A stretch of DNA of 64,000 nt from Acetilactobacillus jinshanensis (lineage in GTDB: Bacteria; Bacillota; Bacilli; Lactobacillales; Lactobacillaceae): assembly GCF_004359375.1 (NCBI RefSeq), contig NZ_CP034726.1:806001-870000 (forward strand), written 5' to 3'. A model generated the notes under the pieces. It did no database searches, was not told the origin of the DNA, and saw nothing but the letters and a program-made list of their open reading frames with translations. The position numbers and the translations under genes are program-made. Positions 1 through 10,188 of the stretch are shown piece after piece. Each line of letters opens with the position of its first letter. Position 1 is the first letter of the stretch.

Positions 1-1
1 G

Positions 2-154
2 AACTTATCTAAGTTTCGTGCGATGGAACGTTCATCAATGATGAACAAGCCTAAATTGTCTAGTATGTTTATGGACGCAAGCAAGTTAATGGACGACATG
101 GTCAGCTTGCTTACCGGTCCAACCATTTTAGAATCGCTGGACGCTTCTCGTTAA
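2..154 (+). CDS. C-terminal end of an unrecognised protein (partial)
   Basis: A reading frame open at the left edge ends at TAA (152-154), leaving the last 50 codons. The tail is rich in Met, Ser and Leu and contains LMDDMVSLLTGPTILESL. I recognise no family. A hairpin terminator at 247-281 is the likely end of this transcript. Function cannot be inferred from the fragment. Confidence 0.5.
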   Translation, partial: NLSKFRAMERSSMMNKPKLSSMFMDASKLMDDMVSLLTGPTILESLDASR

Positions 155-246
155 GGCCTTGAAATGTAAGACCCTACCGCCAATTCTGTAATCATAAATG
201 TTAATCCTCGATAATAAATAAAGCATTATACTATTAAAATCTACGA

Positions 247-281
247 AGGACCTAATTCAAAAATTAGGCCCTTTGTTTTTG
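247..281 (+). terminator. Intrinsic terminator of the left-edge gene
   Basis: GGaCCTAATT pairs with AATTAGGcCC around a short A-rich loop, followed by CTTTGTTTTT. It sits about 95 bases after the left-edge stop codon. Confidence 0.7.
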
Positions 282-315
282 GCTAAGATTTAATAACCAT
301 AGTTAAACTTGGTAA

Positions 316-441
316 TCAGCCATAATTATCCTGAAGAAATATTTTTTTATTTAATTGTGGAGTTGAAACACCTAACTCCTGCTGAACAATGGTGCGATTA
401 CGATAATTGATTTCCTCTAATATCGCGATGTTTTCCAACAA
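316..441 (-). pseudogene. Possible helix-turn-helix gene fragment next to the IS3 element
   Basis: On the minus strand a 41-42 codon frame beginning TTG TTG reads LLENIAILEEINYRNRTIV and then a turn-like QQELGVSTPQLNKK, ending at TGA. Upstream the same frame is blocked by TAA and then by the IS3 left end at 475. The composition suggests the N-terminal HTH of a larger regulator that was interrupted. There is no convincing start, so this is weak. The rest of 282-474 shows nothing else I can name. Confidence 0.25.
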
Positions 442-474
442 GCCTTAGCCAAACTGATGATCTGCACCCATAAA

Positions 475-1890
475 ATTGGACAATTTATTAATGTTATTTA
501 ACTAGGCTATAAGAAATTTTCGGTACTCAACCGGAGATTTATAACCTAGTTTTTTCTTTGGGCGAATATTGTTATAGTACCATATCCAATACTTAAGTGC
601 CTTAATTAACTGACCTTCGGTCTGATAATGTTTATCCATTACTCCAACCTTCATCAGATGAAAGAATGACTCCATTTGGGCGTTGTCATGACAGCGACCT
701 TTACGAGACATCGATTGAATTGCACCATAATTCTTTAGAGTGTCTTGCCAAACGTGGCTTTGGTATTGAATTCCCTGATCGCTATGGACAATCGTTTTAT
801 ATGGTAAATGAAGTTTCTTTAATGTATTCAGGCCCCTAATTAATGGCTTTAAGGTGAAACCTACGGTTGGATGATTACTGATATTGAATGCGATAATTTC
901 ATCGGTCGCTAAATCCATATATGGCGATATATAGATGCGATGATGAATATCTTGATTCCCGTATCTACACTCGCTTACATCAGTCGTTGTCTTGCGTCCA
1001 AATAATTTAGTTTTAAAGTTCCCACCAAGTACGTTAGGAGCTATCTTGCCAACCTGACCATGATATGAATTATATTTACGCTTTTTCTTGCTGAAAGCCG
1101 TACATTGCCAGCCATACATCTGAATAATTCTTTGGACCCGCTTATGATTTATATGGACAGTGTTTCTTAAAATGCCTGTAATTGTACGGTACCCAAATTT
1201 ATAGTTAGATATTTCTCTTATTTTGTAAATTGTATGAGCTAATTTTAAATTATATGCGTCACGATGAGAAAGCGACGCTTTCTTCTTGTAATAATAGCTA
1301 CTTCGGGGAATATCAAGTATCTTTAAGATACGACTTATCGGGACTTGAGAATATTCCTTAATTATCCTATGAATACTGTCTATTTGGTCATAGTCTTTAG
1401 TCAAATTACTGTACCGACATTGGATTCTAAGTTCCAAATTTTGTTTTCGACAAGATTTTAATTGATTTATTAACGAGTCTATGTCATCATTCATCTTATG
1501 GGATTTATACTTAGATTTCATTGGGCGTAGATCTCCATTTTCTAATTTACGTTCCCAATAAAAGATTGTTGCTGGGAACGCAATATTAAAGTGAAGTGCT
1601 GTCTCTGGATAAGACTTGTGGTGAAGTACCATCCAGTTCAGCACTTTTAATTTATATTTAAAAGGATACACGCTCTTGGTATGGCTTACAACTAGGCCCT
1701 TAGAACCATATTTCTTATATTTGGCGACCCAACCCAATATCGTTGCACTACTTTTAATCCCATAGGTATGGTTCAACGTAGTTGAACCTATTCCCGACAA
1801 ATAGGCTTTAACTGCATTTGCTTTAGTGTCAAAGTCAAAACTATACATAAAAAATGACCTCACTTTATTGAACAAATTTAATTGTCCAAT
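475..1890 (-). mobile_element. IS3-family (IS150-like) insertion sequence
   Basis: Terminal inverted repeats ATTGGACAATT (475-485) and AATTGTCCAAT (1880-1890) match exactly over 11 bases and bracket one DDE transposase on the minus strand. Flanking AAA on both sides (472-474 and 1891-1893) could be a 3-bp target duplication, which is usual for IS3. The element is about 1.4 kb and appears complete. It lies just upstream of the upp promoter. Confidence 0.85.
502..1875 (-). CDS. IS3-family transposase, single uninterrupted frame
   Basis: 457 residues. Residues about 15-115 carry helix-turn-helix segments of the OrfA type. About 130-190 is a linker with the HIRxxxKEYSQVPISRILK-like region that precedes the integrase core. 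About 290-450 is the rve/DDE domain with TTDVSE (first Asp), VHSDQGIQY (second Asp) and DNAQMESFF (Glu). IS3 elements normally split OrfA and OrfB and join them by -1 frameshifting; here the frame is continuous. All catalytic residues are present, so it looks functional. The N-terminal start is uncertain; an ATG 9 codons in (MYSFDFDTK) is an alternative. Confidence 0.88.
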   Translation of the reverse strand: MFNKVRSFFMYSFDFDTKANAVKAYLSGIGSTTLNHTYGIKSSATILGWVAKYKKYGSKGLVVSHTKSVYPFKYKLKVLNWMVLHHKSYPETALHFNIAFPATIFYWERKLENGDLRPMKSKYKSHKMNDDIDSLINQLKSCRKQNLELRIQCRYSNLTKDYDQIDSIHRIIKEYSQVPISRILKILDIPRSSYYYKKKASLSHRDAYNLKLAHTIYKIREISNYKFGYRTITGILRNTVHINHKRVQRIIQMYGWQCTAFSKKKRKYNSYHGQVGKIAPNVLGGNFKTKLFGRKTTTDVSECRYGNQDIHHRIYISPYMDLATDEIIAFNISNHPTVGFTLKPLIRGLNTLKKLHLPYKTIVHSDQGIQYQSHVWQDTLKNYGAIQSMSRKGRCHDNAQMESFFHLMKVGVMDKHYQTEGQLIKALKYWIWYYNNIRPKKKLGYKSPVEYRKFLIA

Positions 1891-1972
1891 AAAATGGGGT
1901 CACTACATGAGGCTTTTTGTTTTCGCTAAAATTAATAATTTGCAATATAACACAATGATGCGGTCAATGATG

Positions 1973-2001
1973 TTGCAACATCGTGTTATTAACAATATAC
2001 T
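1973..2001 (+). promoter_or_regulatory. Promoter of upp
   Basis: TTGCAA (1973-1978), a 17-base spacer and TATACT (1996-2001). It lies about 80 bases outside the IS3 right end and starts transcription just ahead of the PyrR-type leader. Confidence 0.6.
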
Positions 2002-2031
2002 ATACATGAACTTGATAAACAGTAGTCTTTA

Positions 2032-2139
2032 AGCTTGGTCCGGTGAGGCTGGCAAGACGAAAAATTCCGTAACTGAACGTTAACATGAATTTTTCAGTTG
2101 ATAATCTGCACATCTCCGGACCAGGTGGGCAGTTTTTTT
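2032..2139 (+). promoter_or_regulatory. PyrR-type attenuator upstream of upp
   Basis: GGTCCGGTGAGGCTGGCAAG (2037-2056) matches the PyrR-binding loop consensus (ARUCCNGNGAGGYU). GGTCCGGtGAG can pair with CTCCGGACC (2114-2122) to make an antiterminator. That excludes the terminator at 2106-2139, whose 10-pair stem CTGCaCATCT/AGGTGgGCAG is followed by seven T. In the known mechanism PyrR bound to UMP stabilises the first loop, blocks the antiterminator and shuts off expression when pyrimidines are abundant. Confidence 0.88.
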
Positions 2140-2157
2140 GTAAGGACGGTTTATAAT

Positions 2158-2799
2158 ATGCAAAATCCAAATTTCCACATTGTTAAGCACCCATTAATTC
2201 AGCACAAATTATCGATTATTCGTAACAAAAACTGTGGAACCAAAGAATTCCGAGAAGTCGTTAATGAACTATCCCGTCTACTTGGTTTCGAAGCCACTCG
2301 CGATTTACCATTAAAGAACGTCAAAATTCAGACACCGATCGCTATGGCCAACTGTAAACAGTTAACCGGTAAGAAATTAGCGATTGCCCCGATTTTACGA
2401 GCTGGACTAGGTATGTTAGACGGAATGCTAGACTTAATCCCGTCGGCTAAAGTTGCTTGCATTGGGATGTATCGTGATCCAGAAACCAGCATTCCGCACG
2501 AATACTTCGTTAAATGCCCAGAAGACATTAATAAGCGTCGGGTGATTTTAATTGATCCGATGATTGCTACCGGTGGCTCCTGTATTGATGCTGTAGCCGC
2601 TCTAGTTAAGCGTGGCGTACCCGTTAAGAATATGACCTTCATCAACTTGGTCTGTGTTCCTGAAGGGATCAAAGCCGTTTATAAGAAATTCCCAGACTTA
2701 AAGATCTATACCGCTGCCGAAGATGATTACTTAACCAAGAATAATTACATCGTCCCTGGATTAGGTGATGCCGGAGACCGTCTTTTCGGTACTAAATAA
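2158..2799 (+). CDS. upp: Uracil phosphoribosyltransferase
   Basis: Makes UMP from uracil and PRPP in the cytoplasmic pyrimidine salvage pathway. The 213-residue product starting [12 protein letters not shown] has the family's usual length. The PRPP-binding loop [14 protein letters not shown] is at about residues 126-139, and the uracil-binding C-terminus ([15 protein letters not shown]) is intact. An upstream in-frame start at 2098 would run through the terminator hairpin; the ATG at 2158 follows AAGGACGG and is the better start. Control by the PyrR attenuator upstream fits a salvage gene. Confidence 0.95.
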   Translation: MQNPNFHIVKHPLIQHKLSIIRNKNCGTKEFREVVNELSRLLGFEATRDLPLKNVKIQTPIAMANCKQLTGKKLAIAPILRAGLGMLDGMLDLIPSAKVACIGMYRDPETSIPHEYFVKCPEDINKRRVILIDPMIATGGSCIDAVAALVKRGVPVKNMTFINLVCVPEGIKAVYKKFPDLKIYTAAEDDYLTKNNYIVPGLGDAGDRLFGTK

Positions 2800-2823
2800 T
2801 AATATTAAGAAATTAATTAGAAT

Positions 2824-2852
2824 CGGAGCTTGCGATTTAAGCGGCTCCTTTT
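2824..2852 (+). terminator. Terminator after upp
   Basis: GGAGC(C)-type arms GGAGCttgcgatttaagcGGCTCC followed by TTTTCGTTTT, about 25 bases after the upp stop. Confidence 0.7.
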
Positions 2853-2906
2853 CGTTTTGCGTGGTAAAATGGCTATGGATTATCGGATTTAAGAAGTGAA
2901 AATTTT

Positions 2907-3197
2907 ATGAATATTAAAGCGATCAAGGCAATTCGAATTCACTTTTATAAGCACGAAGTCATGATACTGAATATCGTTGCCGCAATTATTTTAATCGTCG
3001 ACGGCTTCGATTACTTTAACGCCAGTTTAAATTTCTTCCGTTTATTATGGAGTAGCGTTTGTATTGCAGCCACCATCTTTATTGATTGCTGCCAACAGAA
3101 CGTTTTTAAAGAATTAGCCCACAAAAGAGTCGCTACGATCATCATTGCTTTAATTATTATCATGGGCTTAGCAACGGCCAGTGGCTTATTCTTTTAA
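2907..3197 (+). CDS. Small membrane protein of unknown function
   Basis: 96 residues with three hydrophobic segments at roughly 17-33, 44-61 and 74-95, after a basic N-terminus (MNIKAIKAIRIHFYKH), which suggests an inner N-terminus. The ATG follows AAGAAGTGAA, a moderate ribosome site. It lies alone between upp and guaB. I recognise no family, and nothing in the context assigns a job. Confidence 0.6.
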   Translation: MNIKAIKAIRIHFYKHEVMILNIVAAIILIVDGFDYFNASLNFFRLLWSSVCIAATIFIDCCQQNVFKELAHKRVATIIIALIIIMGLATASGLFF

Positions 3198-3219
3198 GGT
3201 TTTGATTTAAAAAATTTTT

Positions 3220-3298
3220 GGTTATTTATAATTTATTACTTAAAATTAGTTATATATTATTAATAACTAGTTATTTAAAATTAATAATAAATAATGAA
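3220..3298. repeat. AT-rich palindromic island, copy 1
   Basis: A stretch made almost only of A and T, with nested inverted repeats such as TTATTAATAACTAGTTATTT. It is the first of five similar intergenic islands in the first 12.3 kb (others at 6301, 7625, 9497 and 12167). Confidence 0.5.
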
Positions 3299-3327
3299 TT
3301 GAATTATTTAAAATCACGTGTTATTCT
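3299..3327 (+). promoter_or_regulatory. Promoter of the guaB-guaA operon
   Basis: TTGAAT (3299-3304), 17-base spacer, TATTCT (3322-3327), placed about 30 bases upstream of the riboswitch aptamer. Confidence 0.5.
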
Positions 3328-3356
3328 TAAGTCACTTAAATATGCAAATAATTTAA

Positions 3357-3473
3357 TTGCCTATATAATGCCAAGATGAGGTTGGTCAGTTTCTACCCGA
3401 ACCCGTAAAAGTTCGGACTATAAGCAACGGAACTAAAAGCTCCTGTTACTGAATATAGGTACAGAAGCTTTTT
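3357..3473 (+). promoter_or_regulatory. Purine (guanine-type) riboswitch
   Basis: The aptamer shows P2 CCAA/TTGG closing loop GATGAGG, the conserved GTTTCTACC joining segment, P3 CGAAC/GTTCG closing loop CCGTAAAA, and GGACTAT. P1 pairs TGCCTATA with TATAAGCA. The base equivalent to position 74 is C (GACTA), which indicates guanine or hypoxanthine rather than adenine. The expression platform at 3435-3473 is a terminator, AAAAGCTcCTGTtAC with GTaCAGaAGCTTTTT. Ligand binding should switch off guaB-guaA. Confidence 0.93.
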
Positions 3474-3517
3474 CCTTACCCATTTGGCATCCCTATAAGT
3501 AATTATTCATGACTTAA

Positions 3518-4672
<1,155 letters not shown>

Positions 4673-4691
4673 TTACCAAGAGGGTTAAATC

Positions 4692-6233
4692 ATGAATTCA
4701 AAATCATTTGATAAAATCGTTGTCCTGGACTTCGGTAGTCAATATAATCAGTTAATTGCTCGTCGAGTCCGTGAACTCGGTGTTTATTCCGAATTATTAC
4801 CATGCACGATCTCCATTGCTAAGTTAAAGGCCATGCATCCCAAAGGCATCATCTTTTCGGGTGGACCCGATAGTGTTTACGATAAAAAAGCGCTCAAAGT
4901 CGATCCGAAAATCTTTAAACTTGGGATCCCAATTCTGGGGATTTGTTACGGAATGCAGTTAATGGCCTATGACTTAGGTGGTCAAGTTAAATCAGCCAAG
5001 AGTCAATATGGTCACGCTCAAATTAAGGTTACGACTGATCAAGCTACGTTATTCCACAACCTACCAAAACAGGAACCCGTTTGGATGAGTCACAGTGACT
5101 TAGTATCCAAGGTCCCGGATGGCTTCACAGATGTTGCCACTAGTCCAAACTGCCCGATTGCCGCCATGCAGAACAACGCTAAACATTTCTACGGAATTCA
5201 ATTCCATGCTGAAGTTAACAACACTAAGTACGGTAAAGACATTTTAAAACGTTTCGTGTTAAACGTTTGCCACGCTAAAGCTAACTGGAGCATGACTGAC
5301 TTCATCGACATGCAGATTGAACAGATTCGTCATAAAGTCGGTGATAAAAAGGTTATTTTAGCCCTATCCGGTGGTGTTGATTCCAGCGTGGTTGCAGTGT
5401 TGCTTCACCGCGCAATTGGCCATCAATTAACCTGCATCTTTGTTGACCACGGCTTACTTCGAAAAAATGAAGCTGACCAGGTCATGAGCAGTCTTCATGA
5501 CGACTTAGGCTTAAATATCGTTCGGGTCAATGCCCAAAAAGAATTCTTAGATCGTTTAAAGGGCGTTGCCGATCCGGAAACCAAGCGTAAAATTATCGGT
5601 CATCAATTCATTAAAGTCTTTGACCGTGAAGCTCATAAAATCAAAGATGTGGCCTTCTTGGCTCAAGGAACAATTTATCCTGACCGAATCGAAAGTGGTT
5701 TGGGTGTTGCTGCAAAAATTAAGTCCCACCATAACGTTGGTGGTTTACCGAAAAAGATGCACCTGAAATTAATTGAACCACTCAAATATTTATTTAAAGA
5801 CGAAGTTCGTGCCGTCGGAACTAAACTGGGCATTCCAGATGAACTTGTCTGGCGTCAGCCGTTCCCTGGCCCTGGCTTGGCAATCCGTGTCATCGGTGCG
5901 GTTACACCAGATAAGTTGCGGATCGTCCGTGACAGTGACGCCATCTTACGCAAAATGATTAAGCAAGCTGGTTTAAATCGTAAAATCTGGCAATATTTCA
6001 CCGTTTTACCGGGCTTTAAGAGCGTTGGTGTTATGGGCGATCAACGAACTTATGATTATACCATCGCTATTCGTGCCATCACTTCCATTGACGGCATGAC
6101 GGCTGATTTTGCCCGAATTCCATGGGACGTTATGTCAAAGATCTCAACCGAAATCTGCGATAAAGTCAACGGCGTTAACCGAGTTGTATATGATGTGACT
6201 AGTAAGCCACCGTCTACAATCGAATGGGAATAA
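4692..6233 (+). CDS. guaA: GMP synthase (glutamine-hydrolysing)
   Basis: Converts XMP to GMP using ATP and glutamine-derived ammonia. 513 residues, normal length. The class I amidotransferase domain (about 1-195) has the nucleophile elbow GICYGMQ and FHAEV near its end. The ATP-pyrophosphatase domain has the P-loop LSGGVDSS at about 226-233, and the C-terminal dimerisation domain ends KPPSTIEWE as in the family. It is cotranscribed with guaB, so guanine represses both. Confidence 0.97.
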   Translation: MNSKSFDKIVVLDFGSQYNQLIARRVRELGVYSELLPCTISIAKLKAMHPKGIIFSGGPDSVYDKKALKVDPKIFKLGIPILGICYGMQLMAYDLGGQVKSAKSQYGHAQIKVTTDQATLFHNLPKQEPVWMSHSDLVSKVPDGFTDVATSPNCPIAAMQNNAKHFYGIQFHAEVNNTKYGKDILKRFVLNVCHAKANWSMTDFIDMQIEQIRHKVGDKKVILALSGGVDSSVVAVLLHRAIGHQLTCIFVDHGLLRKNEADQVMSSLHDDLGLNIVRVNAQKEFLDRLKGVADPETKRKIIGHQFIKVFDREAHKIKDVAFLAQGTIYPDRIESGLGVAAKIKSHHNVGGLPKKMHLKLIEPLKYLFKDEVRAVGTKLGIPDELVWRQPFPGPGLAIRVIGAVTPDKLRIVRDSDAILRKMIKQAGLNRKIWQYFTVLPGFKSVGVMGDQRTYDYTIAIRAITSIDGMTADFARIPWDVMSKISTEICDKVNGVNRVVYDVTSKPPSTIEWE

Positions 6234-6256
6234 CTAATTAAAATCCTTCCTGATAT

Positions 6257-6288
6257 TTTGCACGTGAATTTATGTTTACGTGCATTTT
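6257..6288 (+). terminator. Terminator after guaA
   Basis: TGCACGTgAA/TTtACGTGCA hairpin followed by TTTTT, about 25 bases after the guaA stop. Confidence 0.8.
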
Positions 6289-6300
6289 TATTGCTAACTA

Positions 6301-6343
6301 ATTATAAATTACTAATTAGATATTACTAATAATTTATAATAAA
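6301..6343. repeat. AT-rich palindrome, copy 2 (inverted partner of 7625-7667)
   Basis: Its reverse complement is identical over 43 bases to 7625-7667, and each copy is itself a near palindrome with outer arms TTATTATAAATTA / TAATTTATAATAA. The two copies face each other across the IS982 element and its surroundings. Confidence 0.75.
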
Positions 6344-6373
6344 GAAATTATGTAAATTCTTAAAAAATTTGTC

Positions 6374-6406
6374 AAAAAACGTTGCCAAATTGTTGGCAAC
6401 GTTTTT
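6374..6406. terminator. Strong bidirectional hairpin terminator
   Basis: Perfect 11-pair stem AACGTTGCCAA/TTGGCAACGTT with an ATTG loop, a run of A before it and TTTTT after it. No intact gene ends here. The 160 bases from here to the IS982 left end contain no frame I trust, so it may be left from a lost gene. Confidence 0.7.
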
Positions 6407-6566
6407 CTCTAATTCACTTTACCGAGTTACGGTCTCGATTTGATGATAAACACTATGAAAATTTTATTAAGACAAAAAGAAAGACGCTATTTAAAGCGTT
6501 CATCTTTTACGTCATAGGTTATCGTCCCGCGACACCCTATAAATATATGCCATTTGTATTAGTAAC

Positions 6567-7535
6567 TACTCGTTTGGCTAGTTGGAGATAATATTAAAAA
6601 AGCCGAACATGTCGGCTATACTAAAAGTAGTTCAAATAATAGGAAGTATAGCTTATGTTCGACCAAGTTCAGTATACTAATAATCACTCGTTAATACAAT
6701 TTTAGTCTTGCATTCATACCATTAAGCCACTGTATAAAGCCTTTATTTCTAAGAACTTTCGCCGAAGGCGAAATGTTAATCATTCAAAATTAACGGATGT
6801 GGAAGTAATCGCTTTATTATGCTTGCAAGCATTATTAGGCATAAATGCTAGACTCCGATTTTATCATTTTATACTTAATAACGGTGTAATAAGTCCTTAT
6901 AGAATGCCTGAAGAATCACGCTTTAATCGAATCTGTAATCGAGACGGCATCATTCTTCAAATTATTCGTTGGGAACTCATTGTACGACGCGTGCATCCAA
7001 AGTACTCAATAATTGACAGTTTGCCAATCCCATTATGCAAGTACGTTCGCAATACAAGAGCTACGCTCTTAAATCGTTATGCGAATATTTGCTTCAAATC
7101 TACTAAAAAGATGTATTACTACGGGCTTAAAGGTAGCTTTGAAGTGTCTGATTCCGGTATAGTTCTTGCATACACCATTACTAAAGCATCCATTCACGAT
7201 ATTAAAATGGTTAGAACATTAGTTGATGAATTTCCATGCCAGCATATTCTGGCTGATGAAGGATACATTAGTAAAGCTTTAAAAGCAGATTTAGCTAAAC
7301 ATGGGGTCTGGTTCTGGACACCGCTACAATCAAACATGAAACAGTATTCCTACGATGATAGTTTACTAAGGCGACTACGTCGTCACATTGAAACGGTATT
7401 CTCGAGGCTTAATCAATCATTTCACATTGAGCATAATACTGGGCGGTCTCTTAGTGGTTTCCAAACAAGATTGGAACAAGCATTATTAGTTGATACATTA
7501 TTAAAATTAAAAATACTGAACTAGCCAAACGAGTA
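6567..7535 (+). mobile_element. IS982-family insertion sequence
   Basis: Perfect 17-bp inverted repeats TACTCGTTTGGCTAGTT (6567-6583) and its complement (7519-7535) bound a 969-bp element holding one transposase frame. The transposase stop codon lies inside the right repeat. I see no clear target duplication next to the ends. Confidence 0.85.
6655..7524 (+). pseudogene. IS982-family transposase with an early in-frame stop
   Basis: From ATG at 6655 the frame reads MFDQVQYTNNHSLIQF, meets TAG at 6703-6705, and then runs open to 7524. Full length would be 289 residues. The remainder shows the SRFNR-containing N-terminal region (ESRFNRICN) and a DDE set: IIDSLPI (Asp), ILADEGYIS (Asp) and RRHIETVFS (Glu). 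All catalytic residues survive, so only the nonsense codon disables it. A downstream GTG or TTG restart could make a shortened product. Family assignment is from motif memory. Confidence 0.8.
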
Positions 7536-7624
7536 ATACCAATAATAAATTTATTTTGTCAATTTTAATTAGATCAAAAAATCAGATTTCTTCACACGAA
7601 TATATGAATTATTTTTATTTAAAA

Positions 7625-7667
7625 TTTATTATAAATTATTAGTAATATCTAATTAGTAATTTATAAT
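7625..7667. repeat. AT-rich palindrome, copy 3 (inverted partner of 6301-6343)
   Basis: Identical over 43 bases to the reverse complement of 6301-6343. It lies about 130 bases upstream of the secreted C39-like gene, whose -10 box TATAAT is at 7721-7726. Confidence 0.75.
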
Positions 7668-7755
7668 AAATAAATTCTGCAAATTCCCAAAAAGATTGTG
7701 AATAATGTTTGCTCTTTTGGTATAATAATCATGAAAATTATAAAAAGAAGGAATT

Positions 7756-9435
7756 TTGTTGGTTAACAAAAATCAATCTCGGATTCGTAATACTAAGAAA
7801 GTATTACATAAATCTGGTAAAAATTGGATAACCGTTTCAGTCGTTGTCCTTTGTTTACTTGGTTTAGGCTCTGCTGCAGGAATGACAGCTAACGCTGATT
7901 CAACTGCAAATCAGGCTCCCGTTGTTAGTCAGATGAATAACAATCAGGCTAACAACTCACAGAGCCAAGTAACTTGGAAGCATGCTTCCGGTAAAATGTT
8001 TGTCGCCAATAAATATCCTGTATATACGGATGACTGGCAAAAAACTGGCAATACATCGAAAGCATTTCATAAAACATTCAATGTTACCGGCCAAATGCAA
8101 AATGGTAAAAACACTTACTATCGTTTAAAGAACGGTACTTATACTAACGTCAATGCTTTAGTTAACACTAATAAGACTGCTTACTTAAGCGTTCCATACG
8201 TCAGTCAGTGGCGTCCAATTAGTGCTCCTGAAGGTTGTGCTGAAGCTTCATTAGAAATGTTACTTCGAACGGATCATCATGGTGTAAGCTTACGTTATCT
8301 CTATAATCACTTACCGCAAGCTTATAATACAAAAGGTGGTCAAGCTGGTAATGCATATGGTACTTCTGGATTCAGACATGTTATTAAGCCTTATGCGTTA
8401 GCTCGTTATGGTCGTCGTTTCGATAAGAACATCAAGAACATCTCTGGTGCTTCAGTAAACGACATCAAGATGTACGTTCAGAGTGGTCATCCAGTCTTAT
8501 ATTATGGTTACTCTTCTTACCAATTACCGGGTGATCCAAACCGTAACCACTGTAAAGTAATTACAGCTTATAACGCCAAGAAGAACGCATTCTTAGTTTA
8601 CGATCCACTTTACTTCAGTGAATATGGTGCACCTGGTACTCAGGGTCGTAACATGCGTTTTGACCGTGGTGCTCGTTTCTGGTACTCATTACCAATGTTT
8701 GCCCAAGAATACGCTCACTTTAACGGTTCTAACAAGAAGTGTGCTTTAGTATTAATGGGCAAGCCACATTATGCTCATGTTACTGCTAATAAGCCAACAG
8801 CACGTCATGGCCATCATGCTGGTAATAAAGTATTTAAGAGTAAGTACCCATCATTAAAGAACTACAATTCAATGGAAAAAGCCTTAGCTAACAAGAAATT
8901 TAACTATTCCGTAAAAGTTGGTAATGCTACTGCTACGGGTCGTGCAACCATGAAAGCCGATAAAGCAATTGATGCCGGTGATCCATTCAACAAGACCAAC
9001 TACGAAAAAGAATATCTTTATGCCCTTAACCATCCATACTTAATTATCGGTGCCCAAGATCAATTAGGTGGTGTTCCAACCGGTGTTAAAGATGGATTAA
9101 ACGATTATGGTCAGTTCGCTGGTGTTAACTCAACTAAGAGTTATGCTAAGAAGCATCATGAATCCCACAAGTGGTTAAATAGCAACTTAGTTGAAAACAA
9201 CAAGCATGGTTATTACTACTGGTTCTTCATGGGCTTCAACGATGTTAATGGTGGTGATGCTTCTAACGAAGCTAAAGCCATGGCTCATCAAGTTGGTCTA
9301 GCTGCATATAAAGCTGGTTTACACACGTCAATGTCAGCTAAGAAACACGCTAAACCATCTCGTGCATTACTTAAATTCACTATGCATCATTTAAGTAACA
9401 CGATTTTAAGTAAAGCATTTCAAGATCTTTATTAA
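7756..9435 (+). CDS. Secreted C39-like cysteine peptidase family protein
   Basis: About 559 residues, translated from a TTG (7756 or the adjacent 7759) after AAGAAGGAA. The N-terminus LHKSGKNWITVSVVVL is a KxYKxGKxW-type signal sequence, with likely cleavage after TANA near residue 47. Residues about 73-138 look like an SH3-type wall-binding module. About 142-330 is a C39_2-type papain fold with the candidate nucleophile in APEGCAEAS and the His in NRNHCKVITAY. Residues 360-530 are an unidentified Asn/Lys/His-rich domain. It is paralogous to the protein at 22801-24075 (shared ARYGRRFD/AKYGRRYD). The substrate is unknown. Confidence 0.75.
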   Translation: MLVNKNQSRIRNTKKVLHKSGKNWITVSVVVLCLLGLGSAAGMTANADSTANQAPVVSQMNNNQANNSQSQVTWKHASGKMFVANKYPVYTDDWQKTGNTSKAFHKTFNVTGQMQNGKNTYYRLKNGTYTNVNALVNTNKTAYLSVPYVSQWRPISAPEGCAEASLEMLLRTDHHGVSLRYLYNHLPQAYNTKGGQAGNAYGTSGFRHVIKPYALARYGRRFDKNIKNISGASVNDIKMYVQSGHPVLYYGYSSYQLPGDPNRNHCKVITAYNAKKNAFLVYDPLYFSEYGAPGTQGRNMRFDRGARFWYSLPMFAQEYAHFNGSNKKCALVLMGKPHYAHVTANKPTARHGHHAGNKVFKSKYPSLKNYNSMEKALANKKFNYSVKVGNATATGRATMKADKAIDAGDPFNKTNYEKEYLYALNHPYLIIGAQDQLGGVPTGVKDGLNDYGQFAGVNSTKSYAKKHHESHKWLNSNLVENNKHGYYYWFFMGFNDVNGGDASNEAKAMAHQVGLAAYKAGLHTSMSAKKHAKPSRALLKFTMHHLSNTILSKAFQDLY

Positions 9436-9496
9436 ATTAAAGTTTAATAATTAATTCTAACGTCTATGGCTATTATTCCGTGGGCGTTTTTGTTTA

Positions 9497-9595
9497 CTTT
9501 ATATATAATTTATTATTAATTTTTAGTTACTAGTTACTAATTATATATTACTTAATACTTATAATAGATTATTAATAATTAATTACATTAATCAG
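9497..9595. repeat. AT-rich palindromic island, copy 4
   Basis: About 100 bases of nearly pure A+T with overlapping inverted repeats (for example TTAGTTACTAGTTACTAA). It follows a hairpin (about 9460-9490) that probably ends the C39-like gene. Confidence 0.45.
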
Positions 9596-9658
9596 TAAAT
9601 AAAAAGCCATTGCAAACTTACTCACAATGACTTCCAATCAATTTATTTAATTTTAAAT

Positions 9659-10165
9659 TTAAATTGCGATGTAATAATGATTATCCGCAGCAATCTGATA
9701 AGCAAAGATCGACTTAACTAATGTCAATAACCAGTTAATCCCGTTTACCAACTCTTTAAAGCCGGTAGCGTTTAACTTCAAAGTGTGATCACTATATAAC
9801 GTTTTAACGGCAGGCTGTCGAGCATTATATCCATGTGCTTCAGCGGCTAACTGAATCTTATTTGGTAACTTCTTAACCAATGCTTTAACTAAGCCCCAGT
9901 TAGAAGAAATATGGTTATAAACATAATGATCATCAGTAACTACGTAGTGATCTACACCACTTCTTACTATTCTGAGCTTTAGCCAGAAAAATGGATGATT
10001 ATCAATCGTCGGTAAAGCAATTAATGAATTACTACTGATATGACAATTGATTGTAATCGTTTCGCCATCGTTATGTGGCATTACGATAAAGTAATTATTA
10101 TGCTTTGGATTAGCTTTTTTAAGGTCGATCGTTAATTTATTTAAAAATTCATATGAATAGGGCAT
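9659..10165 (-). CDS. Unknown 168-residue protein
   Basis: The frame starts at ATG (10165) after AAGGAGGG and is intact. There is no signal peptide or clear membrane segment; the C-terminal part (NGINWLLTLVKSIFAYQIA) is moderately hydrophobic. It is the last gene of a minus-strand run whose two upstream members (10189-10913 and 10932-11670) are frameshifted. Being intact beside broken neighbours suggests recent decay. I recognise no family. Confidence 0.55.
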   Translation of the reverse strand: MPYSYEFLNKLTIDLKKANPKHNNYFIVMPHNDGETITINCHISSNSLIALPTIDNHPFFWLKLRIVRSGVDHYVVTDDHYVYNHISSNWGLVKALVKKLPNKIQLAAEAHGYNARQPAVKTLYSDHTLKLNATGFKELVNGINWLLTLVKSIFAYQIAADNHYYIAI

Positions 10166-10188
10166 GATATAACCCTCCTTATTAAAGG

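Noticed and set aside
1826-2032. 68-codon plus-strand frame across the IS3 right end
   Set aside because: It begins inside the transposase on the opposite strand, crosses the inverted repeat and covers the upp promoter; there is no ribosome site and no family-like sequence.
6382-6591. 69-codon frame between the guaA terminator and IS982
   Set aside because: It starts inside a terminator hairpin, ends inside the IS982 left repeat and has no ribosome site; the sequence resembles no protein family I know.
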